Position numbers and translations under genes: made by a program. 64,000 nucleotides of DNA from Bradyrhizobium yuanmingense. Lineage in GTDB: Bacteria; Pseudomonadota; Alphaproteobacteria; Rhizobiales; Xanthobacteraceae. This document shows, piece after piece, positions 22,833 to 31,603 of this stretch (its first letter is position 1; each line of letters starts with the position of its first letter). Location of the stretch: NCBI RefSeq assembly GCF_900094575.1, contig NZ_FMAE01000008.1:248001-312000 (forward strand), read 5' to 3'. Below the pieces are notes generated by a model that did no database searches, was not told the origin of the DNA, and was given only the letters and a program-made list of their open reading frames with translations.

Positions 22833-23999
22833 TCAATGTGAGGCGATGAGCCGCGCCAGCTCCGGCAGGATCTTGTAGCGGGCGATCTCGTGCGGATACT
22901 CGCCGCGATTGGCCAGCAGGACGATGCCGATCCGCCGCGCCGGCACCAGGCCGATATAGCCGGAGGCGTTGTTGAGTCCGCCGGGCTTGTCGACGATGGT
23001 GACGCCTGGAACGCGCACGGTCTCCCAGGCCAGGCCCTGTCCGAATCTTTCGTCGACGCGGAAGGCCTCGCGCTGCGTCAGCCGCAACGCCTCGCGCAAA
23101 TGCGGGTCGATCGCGCGGCCGTCGACGCAGGCGGCCGCGAAGGCGGCAAGGTCGCGGGCGGAGGCGAACATCTGGCCCGTGCCGGGAAAATCGAAGTAGC
23201 TCTGCTGGTTGCCGATCGGCCCGATCGCCATGCCCTGGTCGGAATAGCCCTGGACCACGCGCTGCATCGCCGCCGCGTCCATGACGGCGCGATGGTCCGG
23301 ACCGCGCTCGGGGAGGAAGGTGGAGCCCATGGCGAGGGGGCGGAGAATGCGGTGCTGGATCAGCGCATGGATCGGCTTGCCGTAGCAACGCTCGAGCACG
23401 AGCTGAAGCAGCACATAGCCGGCATGGGTGTAGACGCGTTGCCGGCCAGGTGCGATGCCGGGTGTCGGCGTGAAGGCGTTCAGCAGGGCGATGAACTGCT
23501 CGCGCGTAAACTCTTCGTTCGGCCAGGGCGGATGGTCGGTCGGCAGCAGCAGGCCCGACGTGTGCGTCGCCAACTGGCCCACAGTGACGTTGCGGATGTA
23601 GTTGCCGCTCAGCTCGGGCAGGTATTTCGGCAGACGATCGTCGAGCCGCAGCTCGCCGCGCAGCACGCCGAGCGCCACGAGCGTGGCCTCGAACGGCTTT
23701 CGCAACGAGGCGAGGTTGAACAGCGTGTCGGGCGTCACCTTCCGTCCGGTCGCATCGTCGGCGAACCCGTAGCTGAAGAACTCGACATGGCGGCCGGCAT
23801 AGAGCGCTGCGGCGAGGCCGCCCGCATGGTCCGCCGTCGCGGTCGGCGCCAGCGCGCCGGCGACGATGTCGCGCATTTGCGCAATCATGTCGGAATCGGC
23901 CGAGGCGCGGCGCTGGCAAAGCGCCATCGCCATCGCAATGGACGCGGCCTGGGCGAAGACTCGCCGGGTGATCGGGGATGAGATGACAACGGGCGCCAC
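22833..23999 (-). CDS. Serine hydrolase, beta-lactamase class C-like
   Basis: A 388-residue exported enzyme of the AmpC/penicillin-binding-protein fold. A twin-arginine-like signal (TRRVFAQAASIAMAMAL) is at the N-terminus. The nucleophile motif is S98-x-x-K101 in FNLASLRKPFE; the second motif appears as YTHAGY, in place of YxN, and the third as DKPGG, in place of KTG. These variations are more common in esterases and D-aminopeptidases than in true beta-lactamases, so hydrolysis of a small ester or peptide is likelier than resistance. The start is GTG 23999. Convergent with the SDR. Confidence 0.85.
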   Translation of the reverse strand: MAPVVISSPITRRVFAQAASIAMAMALCQRRASADSDMIAQMRDIVAGALAPTATADHAGGLAAALYAGRHVEFFSYGFADDATGRKVTPDTLFNLASLRKPFEATLVALGVLRGELRLDDRLPKYLPELSGNYIRNVTVGQLATHTSGLLLPTDHPPWPNEEFTREQFIALLNAFTPTPGIAPGRQRVYTHAGYVLLQLVLERCYGKPIHALIQHRILRPLAMGSTFLPERGPDHRAVMDAAAMQRVVQGYSDQGMAIGPIGNQQSYFDFPGTGQMFASARDLAAFAAACVDGRAIDPHLREALRLTQREAFRVDERFGQGLAWETVRVPGVTIVDKPGGLNNASGYIGLVPARRIGIVLLANRGEYPHEIARYKILPELARLIASH

Positions 24000-24132
24000 G
24001 TGCTCTGATCGATCATGCTGATGCGCCCCGGGATGGTTTTAGTGAGGAGGGCGCCAGGTCCCAACTCACGATTGCGCGTTGTGGGTTCCCGCCAATCCAG
24101 ATCACAAAACTGAGCCGTTCGGCTAACAATTG

Positions 24133-24176
24133 TTGACGTCCGCGATCCTGCGTTTATAGTTAGCTTCATGGCTAAC
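24133..24176 (+). promoter_or_regulatory. Promoter and operator over the ArsR start codon
   Basis: A -35 TTGACG (24133-24138), 16-base spacer and -10 TATAGT (24155-24160) predict a transcript start near 24167, at ATG 24168. An inverted repeat GTTAGC-N6-GCTAAC (24159-24176) covers the -10 and the start codon. A perfect palindrome AACAATTGTT sits at 24125-24134. There is no Shine-Dalgarno before the ATG. Confidence 0.5.
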
Positions 24177-24554
24177 CAATTATCCAACCTCGACCAGATC
24201 TTCGCCGCGCTCGCCGATCCGACGCGGCGGGCGATCGTGATGCGGCTGTGCGCGGGCGAGGCGTCGGTCGGCGAGCTCGCCGGTCCCTTCGACATGGCGC
24301 TGCCGAGCTTCATGAAGCACATCCATGTGCTGGAGACGAGCGGGCTCGTTCAGTCCGAGAAATCGGGACGCGTGCGCACCTGCCGTCTCAGCGCGGATGC
24401 GCTGGTCGGCGCCGAGGATTGGTTCCAGCAGCAGCGCGCGGTCTGGGAAGCGCGGCTCGACCGGTTCGAGGCCTATGTGATGAAGCTCAAGAAAGAGAAG
24501 GAAAGGGCGGCCGCCAAGCGGCCGTCCCGAACAACCGAACGGAAAGGTTCCTGA
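24168..24554 (+). CDS. ArsR family transcriptional regulator
   Basis: A 128-residue winged-helix repressor. IFAALADPTRRAIVMRL opens the domain, the recognition helix region is ALPSFMKHIHVLETSGLV, and the wing is SEKSGRVRTCRL. No metal-binding ELCVCDL motif is present, so it is of the type paired with AHSA1 proteins, not a metal sensor. The C-terminus is Lys/Arg-rich. It is probably autoregulated through the inverted repeat spanning its own start and appears to be translated from a leaderless transcript. The next gene starts two bases after its stop. Confidence 0.92.
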   Translation: MANQLSNLDQIFAALADPTRRAIVMRLCAGEASVGELAGPFDMALPSFMKHIHVLETSGLVQSEKSGRVRTCRLSADALVGAEDWFQQQRAVWEARLDRFEAYVMKLKKEKERAAAKRPSRTTERKGS

Positions 24555-24556
24555 CA

Positions 24557-25048
24557 ATGACGAGTTCTGCCAACCCCCCTCTGTCGCAATGGTCGCTCGA
24601 CCGCGAGATCGTGATGTCGCGCGTGATCGACGCGCCGCGCGATCTGGTGTTCGAGGCATGGTCCGACCCGAAGCATCTGCCGCAATGGTTCGGCCCGAAG
24701 GGCTTCAAGGTCGAGACCTTCGAGATCGACGTGCGCGTCGGCGGCGTCTGGCGCTTCAACATGATCGGGCCCGACGGCACGGTCTATCCGAACCGGATGC
24801 GCTTCCGCCGCATCGAGCGGCCCTCGCTGATGGAGATGGATCACGGTACCGACCACGATGACGATCCCCGCATGTTCCGCTTCACCGTCACCTTTGCCGA
24901 GCAGAGCAACGGCAAGACCGTGCTGATGATGCGGCAGCTGGCCTCGAGCACCGAGCAGCGCGATGGCATGATCGGCTTCGGCGCCGTCGAATACGGCTAC
25001 CAGACGCTCGACAAGCTCGCGGCCTATGTGGCGGGCATGAAGCGGTGA
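24557..25048 (+). CDS. SRPBCC (AHSA1-type) family protein
   Basis: A 163-residue START-like helix-grip protein. The motif IDAPRDLVFEAWSDPKHLPQ followed by WFGPKGFKVE is the standard opening of AHSA1 proteins, and VGGVWRFNMIGPDG and YGYQTLDKLAAYV match the later strands and long C-terminal helix. It binds a hydrophobic ligand or client; the role is unknown. It is cotranscribed with the ArsR gene upstream, a very common bacterial pairing. Confidence 0.9.
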   Translation: MTSSANPPLSQWSLDREIVMSRVIDAPRDLVFEAWSDPKHLPQWFGPKGFKVETFEIDVRVGGVWRFNMIGPDGTVYPNRMRFRRIERPSLMEMDHGTDHDDDPRMFRFTVTFAEQSNGKTVLMMRQLASSTEQRDGMIGFGAVEYGYQTLDKLAAYVAGMKR

Positions 25049-25208
25049 TACGAGGTGATCGTTCTATCGCAGGTTGGTGCCGGATCCTTCGGCCGGAACA
25101 GGCGATGAGACGGTCATCTCTCCGCGGCAATCAGCGCGGCTGTATTAGGAACAATCGCCTGTGCTTCCCGGTTGCGCGAACGACGCCAGTCAAACGGAGA
25201 ACAGGAAA

Positions 25209-25706
25209 ATGGCCAATGCAGCCCGCGATACGTTCGTGGTGGGACTACGCAATGCGCATGCGATGGAAGTGCAGGCGCGAGAGTTGATGGAGCGCCAGTC
25301 GGAGCGGCTGGACGAATATCCCGAGGTCAAGGCGAAGATCACGGCGCACCTTCAGGAGACGAATGAGCAACTGCGGCGCCTCGAGAAATGCTTGGAAGCC
25401 TGTGGTGAGAGCACGTCGAGCCTGAAGGATACGGCGCAGTCAGTGATGGCCAACATGATGGCCATGGCGCATTCGGTTGCCGGCGACGAGATTCTGAAGA
25501 ACACTTTCGCGAACAACGCCTTCGAGAATTTCGAGATCGCCGCCTACAAGTCGCTGCTCGCGCTGTGCGGCGCGGCCGGCATGCCGGAGGCGAAGGAGCC
25601 GCTCGAGACGTCTCTGAAGGAGGAGCAGCGCATGGCGGCCTGGATCGATTCCAATGTCGAGAAGGTCACCATGGAGTACCTCACGCATCAGCGCCAGGCC
25701 GCGTAG
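25209..25706 (+). CDS. Ferritin-like DUF892 (YciF-type) protein
   Basis: A 165-residue, all-helical protein of the DUF892/YciF ferritin-like family: residues about 5-160 form four helices with the conserved pattern LRNAHAMEVQARELMERQSE, HLQETNEQLRRLEKCLE, FENFEIAAYKSLLALC and LETSLKEEQRMAAWI. The Glu/His pairs in the helices are candidates for a di-iron site. Members are usually stress-induced. ATG 25209 is preceded by agga at close range. A strong terminator follows at 25733. Confidence 0.82.
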   Translation: MANAARDTFVVGLRNAHAMEVQARELMERQSERLDEYPEVKAKITAHLQETNEQLRRLEKCLEACGESTSSLKDTAQSVMANMMAMAHSVAGDEILKNTFANNAFENFEIAAYKSLLALCGAAGMPEAKEPLETSLKEEQRMAAWIDSNVEKVTMEYLTHQRQAA

Positions 25707-25732
25707 TTCTTCGCGTTCCTCGCTGACAGCGA

Positions 25733-25765
25733 ACCACCGGCGCGCCCCGCGGCCGGTGGTTTTTT
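25733..25765 (+). terminator. Rho-independent terminator
   Basis: A perfect 9-bp stem accaccggc / gccggtggt (25733-25741 and 25752-25760) is followed at once by a run of T residues, 27 bases after the stop of the ferritin-like gene. Confidence 0.9.
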
Positions 25766-25835
25766 CGCGCCGCCGGGTTCCCTGCCATCTGCGCGTGAGC
25801 CTAGGAACGATCGCTGCGATCAGGCTTTGGCAGTG

Positions 25836-26102
25836 ATGACGCACATCATCTTCAGCGATTACCGCAATCCCGCGGCGGAGCAGGCCTACGAGATCGCCTG
25901 GGACTTTCTTACGCGAACGGGCGCCATCAGCGACGAATTCGACGCCTGCGTGTTCCTGGCGCAGCGCATCACCGTGATGGTCGAGGAGGGCCACACGAAT
26001 CGGATCCGCATGGCCAACCGCGCGATCTCCGAATACCAGCGCCATGCCGCGGAACGCGACGATCTCATCCGTGGCGGCGGCCGTTACGCCGAAAGGCGTT
26101 GA
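25836..26102 (+). CDS. Small hypothetical protein
   Basis: An 88-residue, soluble, helix-rich protein (FSDYRNPAAEQAYEIAWDFL, FDACVFLAQRITVMVEEG). No domain is recognised. Charged helical composition and normal codon use support a real gene. ATG 25836 is chosen over a TTG nine bases upstream. It is convergent with the solute-binding gene at 26120, 17 bases away. Function unknown. Confidence 0.6.
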   Translation: MTHIIFSDYRNPAAEQAYEIAWDFLTRTGAISDEFDACVFLAQRITVMVEEGHTNRIRMANRAISEYQRHAAERDDLIRGGGRYAERR

Positions 26103-26119
26103 GCGCCGGCGAAGCGGGT

Positions 26120-27334
26120 TCACTCCCTGGCTTCGTCCGTGACGATGTCGCCGAGCTTCTGCCAGCGCTGGCCGTCGAACTGCACCATCTGGAACTGCTT
26201 GTTGACGCGATAGTCCGTCGGCGTGGTCGTGACCGAGATCCCCGGGAGCGTCAGGTCGAGCTCGACGTTCTTGAGGTTGGCCGCCTGTCGCATCACGTTC
26301 TCGCGGGTCAGATCGTCGCCGCATTGCTTCAGCACTTGCACCAGGAGCTGCGCGGTGATGTAGCCGTAGACGTTCAGGTTCGAATCCTTGTCGCCCTCGG
26401 GATAGTACTTGGCCATGAAGGCGAGGTAGCGCTTCATGCCCGGGTCGTCCTTCCATTCGGGATCCGCGGCATCCTTAACGTATCCGACGCTGATGATGCC
26501 CTTGGAATTGTCGAGCCCGGCGGGCTTGAGCACGGCGCTGAGCGAGGAGGCGTTGATGTCGATGATGTGCAGCGCCTTCCAGCCGATCTCGGCGACCTTC
26601 TTGATGGCCTGCGCGGCCTGCTTCGGCGTGGTCGCGCTGAACAGCACGTCGGCGCCCGCATCCTTCAACCGCAGGATCTGCGAGTCGATCGTCGGCTCGT
26701 TGATCTCGTAGGAGGTCTCGGCGACGACCATGCTCGCCTTGTCGCCGAGGCCCGCCTTGAGGCCGGCGAGATAATCCTTGCCGAGATCGTCGTTCTGGTA
26801 GAGCACGCCGATTTTGGCGTTCGGATGGTTCTTCAGGAGGTATTGCGCATAGATCCGGCCCTCGACGAGGTAAGAGGGGTTGAAGCCCATGGTCCAGGGG
26901 AAGTTCTTTGGATCGGTGAAGCGTGCGGCGCCGGTGGCGGCGAAGAGCTGCGGGATCTTCTTGGCGTTGAGATATTTCTGCACGGCGACGTTCGGGGCGG
27001 TGCCGATGATCTGGAAGGTCAAAAGCACTTCGTCGCTTTCGACGAGCTTGCGGACCTGCTCCACCGTCTTCGGCGGCGAATAGGCATCGTCATACTGGAT
27101 CAGCTCGACCTTGCGGCCGTTCACGCCGCCCTGGTCGTTGATCATCCTCAGATAGGCGGCCTGGGTCTTGCCGATCACCGCGTAGGCCGAGGCCGGGCCG
27201 CTGAGCGGCACGGTCTGGCCCACCTTGATCGCGGTGTCGGACGCGCCGGGATCGTATTTCTTTTGTGCCTGCGCTGCCGCGACCGAGAGGAGAAGGGCGG
27301 AGGCTGCGATGAATTTGGTGACGACGTTTTTCAT
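26120..27334 (-). CDS. ABC transporter substrate-binding protein (LivJ-like)
   Basis: A 404-residue periplasmic protein with a signal peptide (FIAASALLLSVAAAQA). Its opening KVGQTVPLSGPASAYAVIGK and LIQYDDAYSPPKTVEQVRKL are characteristic of type I periplasmic binding proteins for branched-chain amino acids or aromatic compounds. No LivHMGF permease or ATPase genes are in the window, so it must work with one encoded elsewhere. It is the last gene of the IclR-CaiB-TctC-LivJ operon (20-52 base gaps); the ligand is probably the substrate of the CoA-transferase pathway (inference). ATG 27334 follows a ggagg site. Confidence 0.92.
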   Translation of the reverse strand: MKNVVTKFIAASALLLSVAAAQAQKKYDPGASDTAIKVGQTVPLSGPASAYAVIGKTQAAYLRMINDQGGVNGRKVELIQYDDAYSPPKTVEQVRKLVESDEVLLTFQIIGTAPNVAVQKYLNAKKIPQLFAATGAARFTDPKNFPWTMGFNPSYLVEGRIYAQYLLKNHPNAKIGVLYQNDDLGKDYLAGLKAGLGDKASMVVAETSYEINEPTIDSQILRLKDAGADVLFSATTPKQAAQAIKKVAEIGWKALHIIDINASSLSAVLKPAGLDNSKGIISVGYVKDAADPEWKDDPGMKRYLAFMAKYYPEGDKDSNLNVYGYITAQLLVQVLKQCGDDLTRENVMRQAANLKNVELDLTLPGISVTTTPTDYRVNKQFQMVQFDGQRWQKLGDIVTDEARE

Positions 27335-27355
27335 GTCGGTTTCCTCCAGCAATCC

Positions 27356-28342
27356 TCATTCGCCCTTGAGGCCGGCGTCGCGGATCAGCTTGGTCCATTT
27401 CTGCGTTTCGGCGTCGATGAACTTGCTGAACTCGGCGGCGGTGCCTGGGCGCACTTCGAGGCCCTGCGCGGTCAGCTTGTCCTTGATCGCAGGCTCGGCG
27501 AGCGCCCGCAGAACCTCAGCCTCGAATTTGTCCACGATGGCGCGCGGCGTCGTGGACGGCACCATGAAGCCGTACCAGCCGGCCGCAGCCACATTGGGAA
27601 AGCCCTGCTCGCGCAGCGTCGGGGCCTGCGGATACAGCGCGCTGCGCTCGGCCGAGGCGACGCCGAGCACGGTGAACTTGCCGCTCTGGATGTAGGGCAA
27701 GGCCGTCGGCAGCGCGGTCAGTGTGGCGTCGACGCGTCCGGCGAGCAGCTCGGTGTAGGAGGCCGCATCGCCCCGGAACGGGATGTTCAAACCCTTGACG
27801 CCGGCGTCGCGGAACAGGAGCTCTCCGGCAAGATGCGGCTGCGAGCCGGCGCCTGGGGAGGCGAAGGTGAGGCCGTCGGGCTTGGATTTGCCGTAGGCGA
27901 TCAGGTCGGGAAGCGTCTTGAACGGCGCGTCGGCGCTGATGATGAGGAACAGCGGCGCGATCACCACCATCGCCACCGGCGCCAGATCCTTGCGCTCATA
28001 GGTCAGCTTGCCGAACAGCGCCTCGGCGGTGGCGTAGGGCGCCGCGACATAGAGGATGGTGTAGCCGTCGCCCGGCGCATGGGCGACCATGTCGTTGGCG
28101 ATGCGCGTGCCGGCGCCCGGCTTGTTCTCGACAATAAACTGCTGACGCAGGCTGCGGCCGAACTCTTCGGCGAGCAGACGCAGCGAGATGTCGTTGGACC
28201 CGCCGGGCCCGTAAGGCGAGATCAGACGGACCATGCGCGAGGGCCAGGCGTCCTCGGCATGTGCCCTCATGCCTGAGCCGGCCGCGAGCCCGCCCGCGAT
28301 CGTGCCCAGCAGAGCTCGCCGCGTCACCTTGAACGATGCCAC
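27356..28342 (-). CDS. Tripartite tricarboxylate transporter (TctC/Bug) binding protein
   Basis: A 328-residue periplasmic protein with a twin-arginine-like leader (KVTRRALLGTIAGGLAAG). It has the Bug-family pattern: WPSRMVRLISPYGPGGSNDI then VENKPGAGTRIANDMVAHA near the N-terminus. TctA/TctB membrane subunits are absent here, as is common for Bug proteins, which often serve as stand-alone carboxylate sensors or binders. The start is GTG 28342 with ggagg nine bases upstream. Third gene of the operon starting at 30480. Confidence 0.92.
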   Translation of the reverse strand: MASFKVTRRALLGTIAGGLAAGSGMRAHAEDAWPSRMVRLISPYGPGGSNDISLRLLAEEFGRSLRQQFIVENKPGAGTRIANDMVAHAPGDGYTILYVAAPYATAEALFGKLTYERKDLAPVAMVVIAPLFLIISADAPFKTLPDLIAYGKSKPDGLTFASPGAGSQPHLAGELLFRDAGVKGLNIPFRGDAASYTELLAGRVDATLTALPTALPYIQSGKFTVLGVASAERSALYPQAPTLREQGFPNVAAAGWYGFMVPSTTPRAIVDKFEAEVLRALAEPAIKDKLTAQGLEVRPGTAAEFSKFIDAETQKWTKLIRDAGLKGE

Positions 28343-28394
28343 TGTTGTCTTCCTCCCTGTATTTGTTTCTCTTTTATCTGCCGCTCTTACGACC

Positions 28395-29591
28395 TCAGAT
28401 CACCTTTCGTTGGGTGAGCTGCTCGATCCTGGCGTCCGAGAGCCCGAGCCAATCCCGGTAGACCTCGTCATTGTCCTGGCCGACGTCGCCCGCGGCATGG
28501 CGCAGGCGCGCGGGATCGACGGTGAAACGCGGCACGACATTGGTCATGGCGACCGTGCCGAAATCCCGGTCGGCAACGCGCGTGATCACCTCGCGCGCCT
28601 TCACCTGCGGGTCGTCGGCGATCTGGTCGATCGAATAGATCGGGGCGAGCGTTCCCTGCGCGGCATTGAATCTCGCGAGGACCTCGTCGAGGGGATGCGC
28701 GGCGCACCAGGCCGCGAAGATGTCGTTGAGTTCGACGGCGTGCTTGACGCGCTGCTCATTGCCGGCAAAGCGCGGATCCGCGATCAGATCGGGGCGGCCG
28801 ATCGCCCGGCAGTTCGCTGCAAAGAGCGCGTTGGTCGAACCTGCGAGCGTGACCCAGTGACCGTCGCGGGTGCGAAACACCGCGGCCGGTGCTGAATAAC
28901 CATTGGCGTTGCCGATGCGGCTGCGAACGGTGCCGAGCTGGTCGTGCTCGATGGCGAGGACGTCGAGCAGGCGGAAGGTGGCTTCGGTCAGCGCGAGATC
29001 GATCTCCTCGCCCGGCGCATCCGGGTCGCGCGCCCGCTTCCACAGCGCTGCCAGCACGCCGACGGCGCCGAACAGGCCGCCGATCGAATCCCCGATCGGG
29101 TATCCGGGATGGGTCGGTTCGCCGCCGCTCTCGCCGGTGATGTAAGTCAGTCCGCCCATGGCCTCGAAGATGCGGGCGAAGCCGGGGCGCTCCCGATAGG
29201 GACCATCCTGCCCGAAGGCGGTGGCGCGCAGAATCACGAGACGCGGCTGGATCGACCACAGCACCTCCTTGGGAAGCCCCCAGCGATCCAGCGTTCCCGG
29301 ACGAAAATTCTCGATCAGCACGTCGAAGCGTGGAAGCAGCTGCTTGAACAGCGCAAGCCCTTCCGGCGTGCGCAGATCGAGCGTGGCAAACTTCTTGTTG
29401 CGGTTGGCGGCCTTCCACCACAGCGGCTTGCCGTTCTTGAACGGCGGAAACGACCGCACGCCGTCGCCGTGCCCGGGCATCTCGATCTTCAGCACGTCCG
29501 CGCCGTAGTCGGCCAGCAGCGTGGCGGCGAACGGCGCGGCGATGATCGTCGCGATGTCGAGAACCTTCAATCCTTCGAGCGGTCCAGCCAT
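28395..29591 (-). CDS. CaiB/BaiF (class III) CoA-transferase
   Basis: A 398-residue enzyme that transfers CoA between carboxylic acids. The N-terminus LKVLDIATIIAAPFAATLLA followed by YGADVLKIEMPGHGD is diagnostic, and LLPRFDVLIENFRPGTLDRW and PGYPIGDSIGGLFGA follow in order. The donor and acceptor acids are not predictable. ATG 29591 matches the family start; upstream in-frame sequence is unrelated. It starts one base past the IclR stop, so the regulator and the enzyme are cotranscribed. Confidence 0.93.
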   Translation of the reverse strand: MAGPLEGLKVLDIATIIAAPFAATLLADYGADVLKIEMPGHGDGVRSFPPFKNGKPLWWKAANRNKKFATLDLRTPEGLALFKQLLPRFDVLIENFRPGTLDRWGLPKEVLWSIQPRLVILRATAFGQDGPYRERPGFARIFEAMGGLTYITGESGGEPTHPGYPIGDSIGGLFGAVGVLAALWKRARDPDAPGEEIDLALTEATFRLLDVLAIEHDQLGTVRSRIGNANGYSAPAAVFRTRDGHWVTLAGSTNALFAANCRAIGRPDLIADPRFAGNEQRVKHAVELNDIFAAWCAAHPLDEVLARFNAAQGTLAPIYSIDQIADDPQVKAREVITRVADRDFGTVAMTNVVPRFTVDPARLRHAAGDVGQDNDEVYRDWLGLSDARIEQLTQRKVI

Positions 29592-29592
29592 A

Positions 29593-30480
29593 TCATGTTC
29601 CGGCGCTTGTGATTTTCTTGGTTTTGCGCGGCGGCGGCTTGAGCTCGGCCTGCCCGACCATGGCCCGGATGCTATCGGCGAGCGCCGCGATGCGCGGACC
29701 GATTTCGCCCTCGAGCTGCCCGGGCTGCAGCCGGAAGGCGGGGATGCCGCAATTGATCGAGAATGATTGTTTCGCTTCGCCGATATGAAACAGCGGCGCG
29801 GCGACGGCATGGATCGAGGCCATGTACTCGCCCCAGCAGGTGCAGAAGCCGCGGCTTTTGCATTGCGCGATGCCGGCGCGGTATTTGTCGCGGAGCGCCG
29901 ACCACAATCCGGCATCCTCGGCGGCGAGATTGCGTTCCAGCCGGTCTGCATCGGCCGGCGGCAAGGTCGCCGCCGCGGCGCGGCCCATGGCGGTCATCAC
30001 GACGGGAATGGGCATGCCGATGTCGGGCACGTGCGGGCCGACATCGCCGGAGCGCGCGGTCTCGACATAGATCATCGACGTCGCATCGAGCAGGCCGATC
30101 GACACCGTGCCGCGGACGCTGTGCGCCAGCTCCTGCATCATCGGCCGCGCAACCTGGCGGAATTGCATTCCAGCGAGCAGGGGATGCGCCATCCGCAGCG
30201 CCCGTGCACCGACGCGGTACTTCGACCGCTCGGCGTCGTAGCGGAGATAGCCGAGCTCGGCCAAGGTATGGGTCAGCCTCGCCACCGTCGGGCGCGGGAT
30301 GCCGGTCAGCGTCGACAGCTCCATGTTGCCCAGCAGCGTGCTCCCGGCCTTGAACGCCTCGAGCACGACGAGCCCCTTGGCCAGAGTGGTGGCGAAAGCG
30401 GCGTCATCGGCGCTCTCGGCCAGCACGGCTGCGGCAGAGGAGAGCGGGCGCTGCGGCTTGGGTGAGTCAGTCGGAGCCAT
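29593..30480 (-). CDS. IclR family transcriptional regulator (CoA-transferase operon)
   Basis: A 295-residue regulator. An N-terminal winged HTH (about 30-95: KGLVVLEAFKAGSTLLGNME then GIPRPTVARLTHTLAELGYL) is followed by the IclR effector domain (about 105-275), with the Cys in FCTCWGEY and the loop INCGIPAFRL. It is the first gene of the operon with CaiB, TctC and LivJ proteins and is divergent from the membrane protein at 30697. A TGTCC-N7-GGACA inverted repeat upstream is a likely binding site. Confidence 0.92.
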   Translation of the reverse strand: MAPTDSPKPQRPLSSAAAVLAESADDAAFATTLAKGLVVLEAFKAGSTLLGNMELSTLTGIPRPTVARLTHTLAELGYLRYDAERSKYRVGARALRMAHPLLAGMQFRQVARPMMQELAHSVRGTVSIGLLDATSMIYVETARSGDVGPHVPDIGMPIPVVMTAMGRAAAATLPPADADRLERNLAAEDAGLWSALRDKYRAGIAQCKSRGFCTCWGEYMASIHAVAAPLFHIGEAKQSFSINCGIPAFRLQPGQLEGEIGPRIAALADSIRAMVGQAELKPPPRKTKKITSAGT

Positions 30481-30540
30481 CCCGGAATATCAGACGGACG
30501 GATTTCGAATGTCCAATAGATTCGCCATCCACGAGAAAAT

Positions 30541-30557
30541 TGTCCGATATGTGGACA
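30541..30557. promoter_or_regulatory. Candidate IclR operator TGTCC-N7-GGACA
   Basis: A perfect 5+5 inverted repeat with a 7-base spacer lies in the 216-base region between the divergent IclR gene (start 30480) and the membrane protein gene (30697). A half site tgtcc recurs about 30 bases closer to the IclR gene. The spacing resembles known IclR-family sites. Confidence 0.45.
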
Positions 30558-30696
30558 CTCGGCTCGCAGCGCTTCTTGCGCCTTCCGAGCACCGCTGGAA
30601 CGACCAGGCACACAGATTTTTGTCGTGATTGCCTGTCGTTCTGTGACAGGATTATTACGACGACGTGTCAGATCGATAATTTTTGCGGAGCGGTTT

Positions 30697-31539
30697 ATGT
30701 TGCAGTGGCAGGCGCGGTCAAATCCCCTGGCGTGGTGGTGGGGATCCCTCACGCTTGTGAGCAGCGCCAATATCCTCGTCTGGTTCATGCTCTATCGTGA
30801 GTTCTATCCGACGCCTTCGGCCAGCCTCGGTGGCGGCTCGGACATCGGGCTGATGTTCCTGCTGTGCGCCGGATATGTGTTCGGCTGCGCCTTCCGTTCG
30901 GTGCTGCCGCGCGCCGACGTGCAGCGCATCTGCCTGTTCGACACCTGGCTCTCCAGCGTCGCCGTCGGCCGGACGGTGGCGACGGTGGCCGAGCTCTGCT
31001 TCGCCGCGCAATGGGCCATCATCCTGCATCAGCTCGGCAAGATGACGGGCGCGGAGACCGCGGTGAACATCGCGCTCGTGATCGTGCCGATCATCATCAT
31101 CGCGGAATGCTTCTCCTGGTACGCGGTGGTGACGACCAACTTCCTCTACAACGCGATCGAGAATTCGCTGTGGGCTGTGACCTTCTTCCTGGCCGGCATC
31201 GCGCTGTGCCGCCTGATGCCGGAATTCCAGGGCGTGGTGCGCTGGGCGCTGATGTCAGGCATCGTCGGCATCGCCTGCTTCCTCGCCTTCCTCATCACAG
31301 TCGACGTGCCGATGTATCTCAGCCGCTGGCGGGCAGGGCATGAAGAGGGCAACACATTCCTCGGCTTCCTCGAAGGGCTGCATGACGTCTCGACGCGCTG
31401 GGTGGTGACCCACGACATCGCGCACTGGAAGGGCGAGCTGACCTGGATGTTCCTGTATTTCAGCGCCGCGGTGTGGTCGAGCCTCGCGCTCTGCGCGCTC
31501 TACGCGATGGAAGGCTATCTGACGCGCTATCTCGCCTGA
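30697..31539 (+). CDS. Polytopic membrane protein, unknown
   Basis: A 280-residue protein with about seven hydrophobic helices (for example SLTLVSSANILVWFMLY, IGLMFLLCAGYVFGCAF, IALVIVPIIIIAECFSWY, GIVGIACFLAFLITVDV). A loop between the last helices contains the acidic/His-rich block THDIAHWKGELTWMF. No known transporter signature is visible. ATG 30697 is preceded by gcggagcggttt. Divergent to the IclR operon; its own terminator-like stem follows at 31565. Confidence 0.7.
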   Translation: MLQWQARSNPLAWWWGSLTLVSSANILVWFMLYREFYPTPSASLGGGSDIGLMFLLCAGYVFGCAFRSVLPRADVQRICLFDTWLSSVAVGRTVATVAELCFAAQWAIILHQLGKMTGAETAVNIALVIVPIIIIAECFSWYAVVTTNFLYNAIENSLWAVTFFLAGIALCRLMPEFQGVVRWALMSGIVGIACFLAFLITVDVPMYLSRWRAGHEEGNTFLGFLEGLHDVSTRWVVTHDIAHWKGELTWMFLYFSAAVWSSLALCALYAMEGYLTRYLA

Positions 31540-31564
31540 CGGTCAGATTCCAACTTGACGCGTT

Positions 31565-31599
31565 CTCTGAAGCGAAGCGGTATCCACTTCGCTTCAGAG
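31565..31599 (+). terminator. Stem-loop between convergent genes
   Basis: A 13-bp perfect stem, ctctgaagcgaag / cttcgcttcagag, with a 9-nt loop followed by ggctttatttg ends the 30697 transcript. The text resembles part of a dispersed Bradyrhizobium repeat. Confidence 0.7.
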
Positions 31600-31603
31600 G
31601 GCT

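Noticed and set aside
22833..23999. A true class C beta-lactamase resistance gene
   Set aside because: SxxK is present, but the YxN and KTG motifs are altered (YTH, KPG), which fits esterase- or peptidase-like relatives better.
26099..28276. Plus-strand open frame of 725 codons opposite the two binding-protein genes
   Set aside because: Antisense shadow of high-GC coding DNA; the minus-strand proteins have signal peptides and clear families, and this frame has none.
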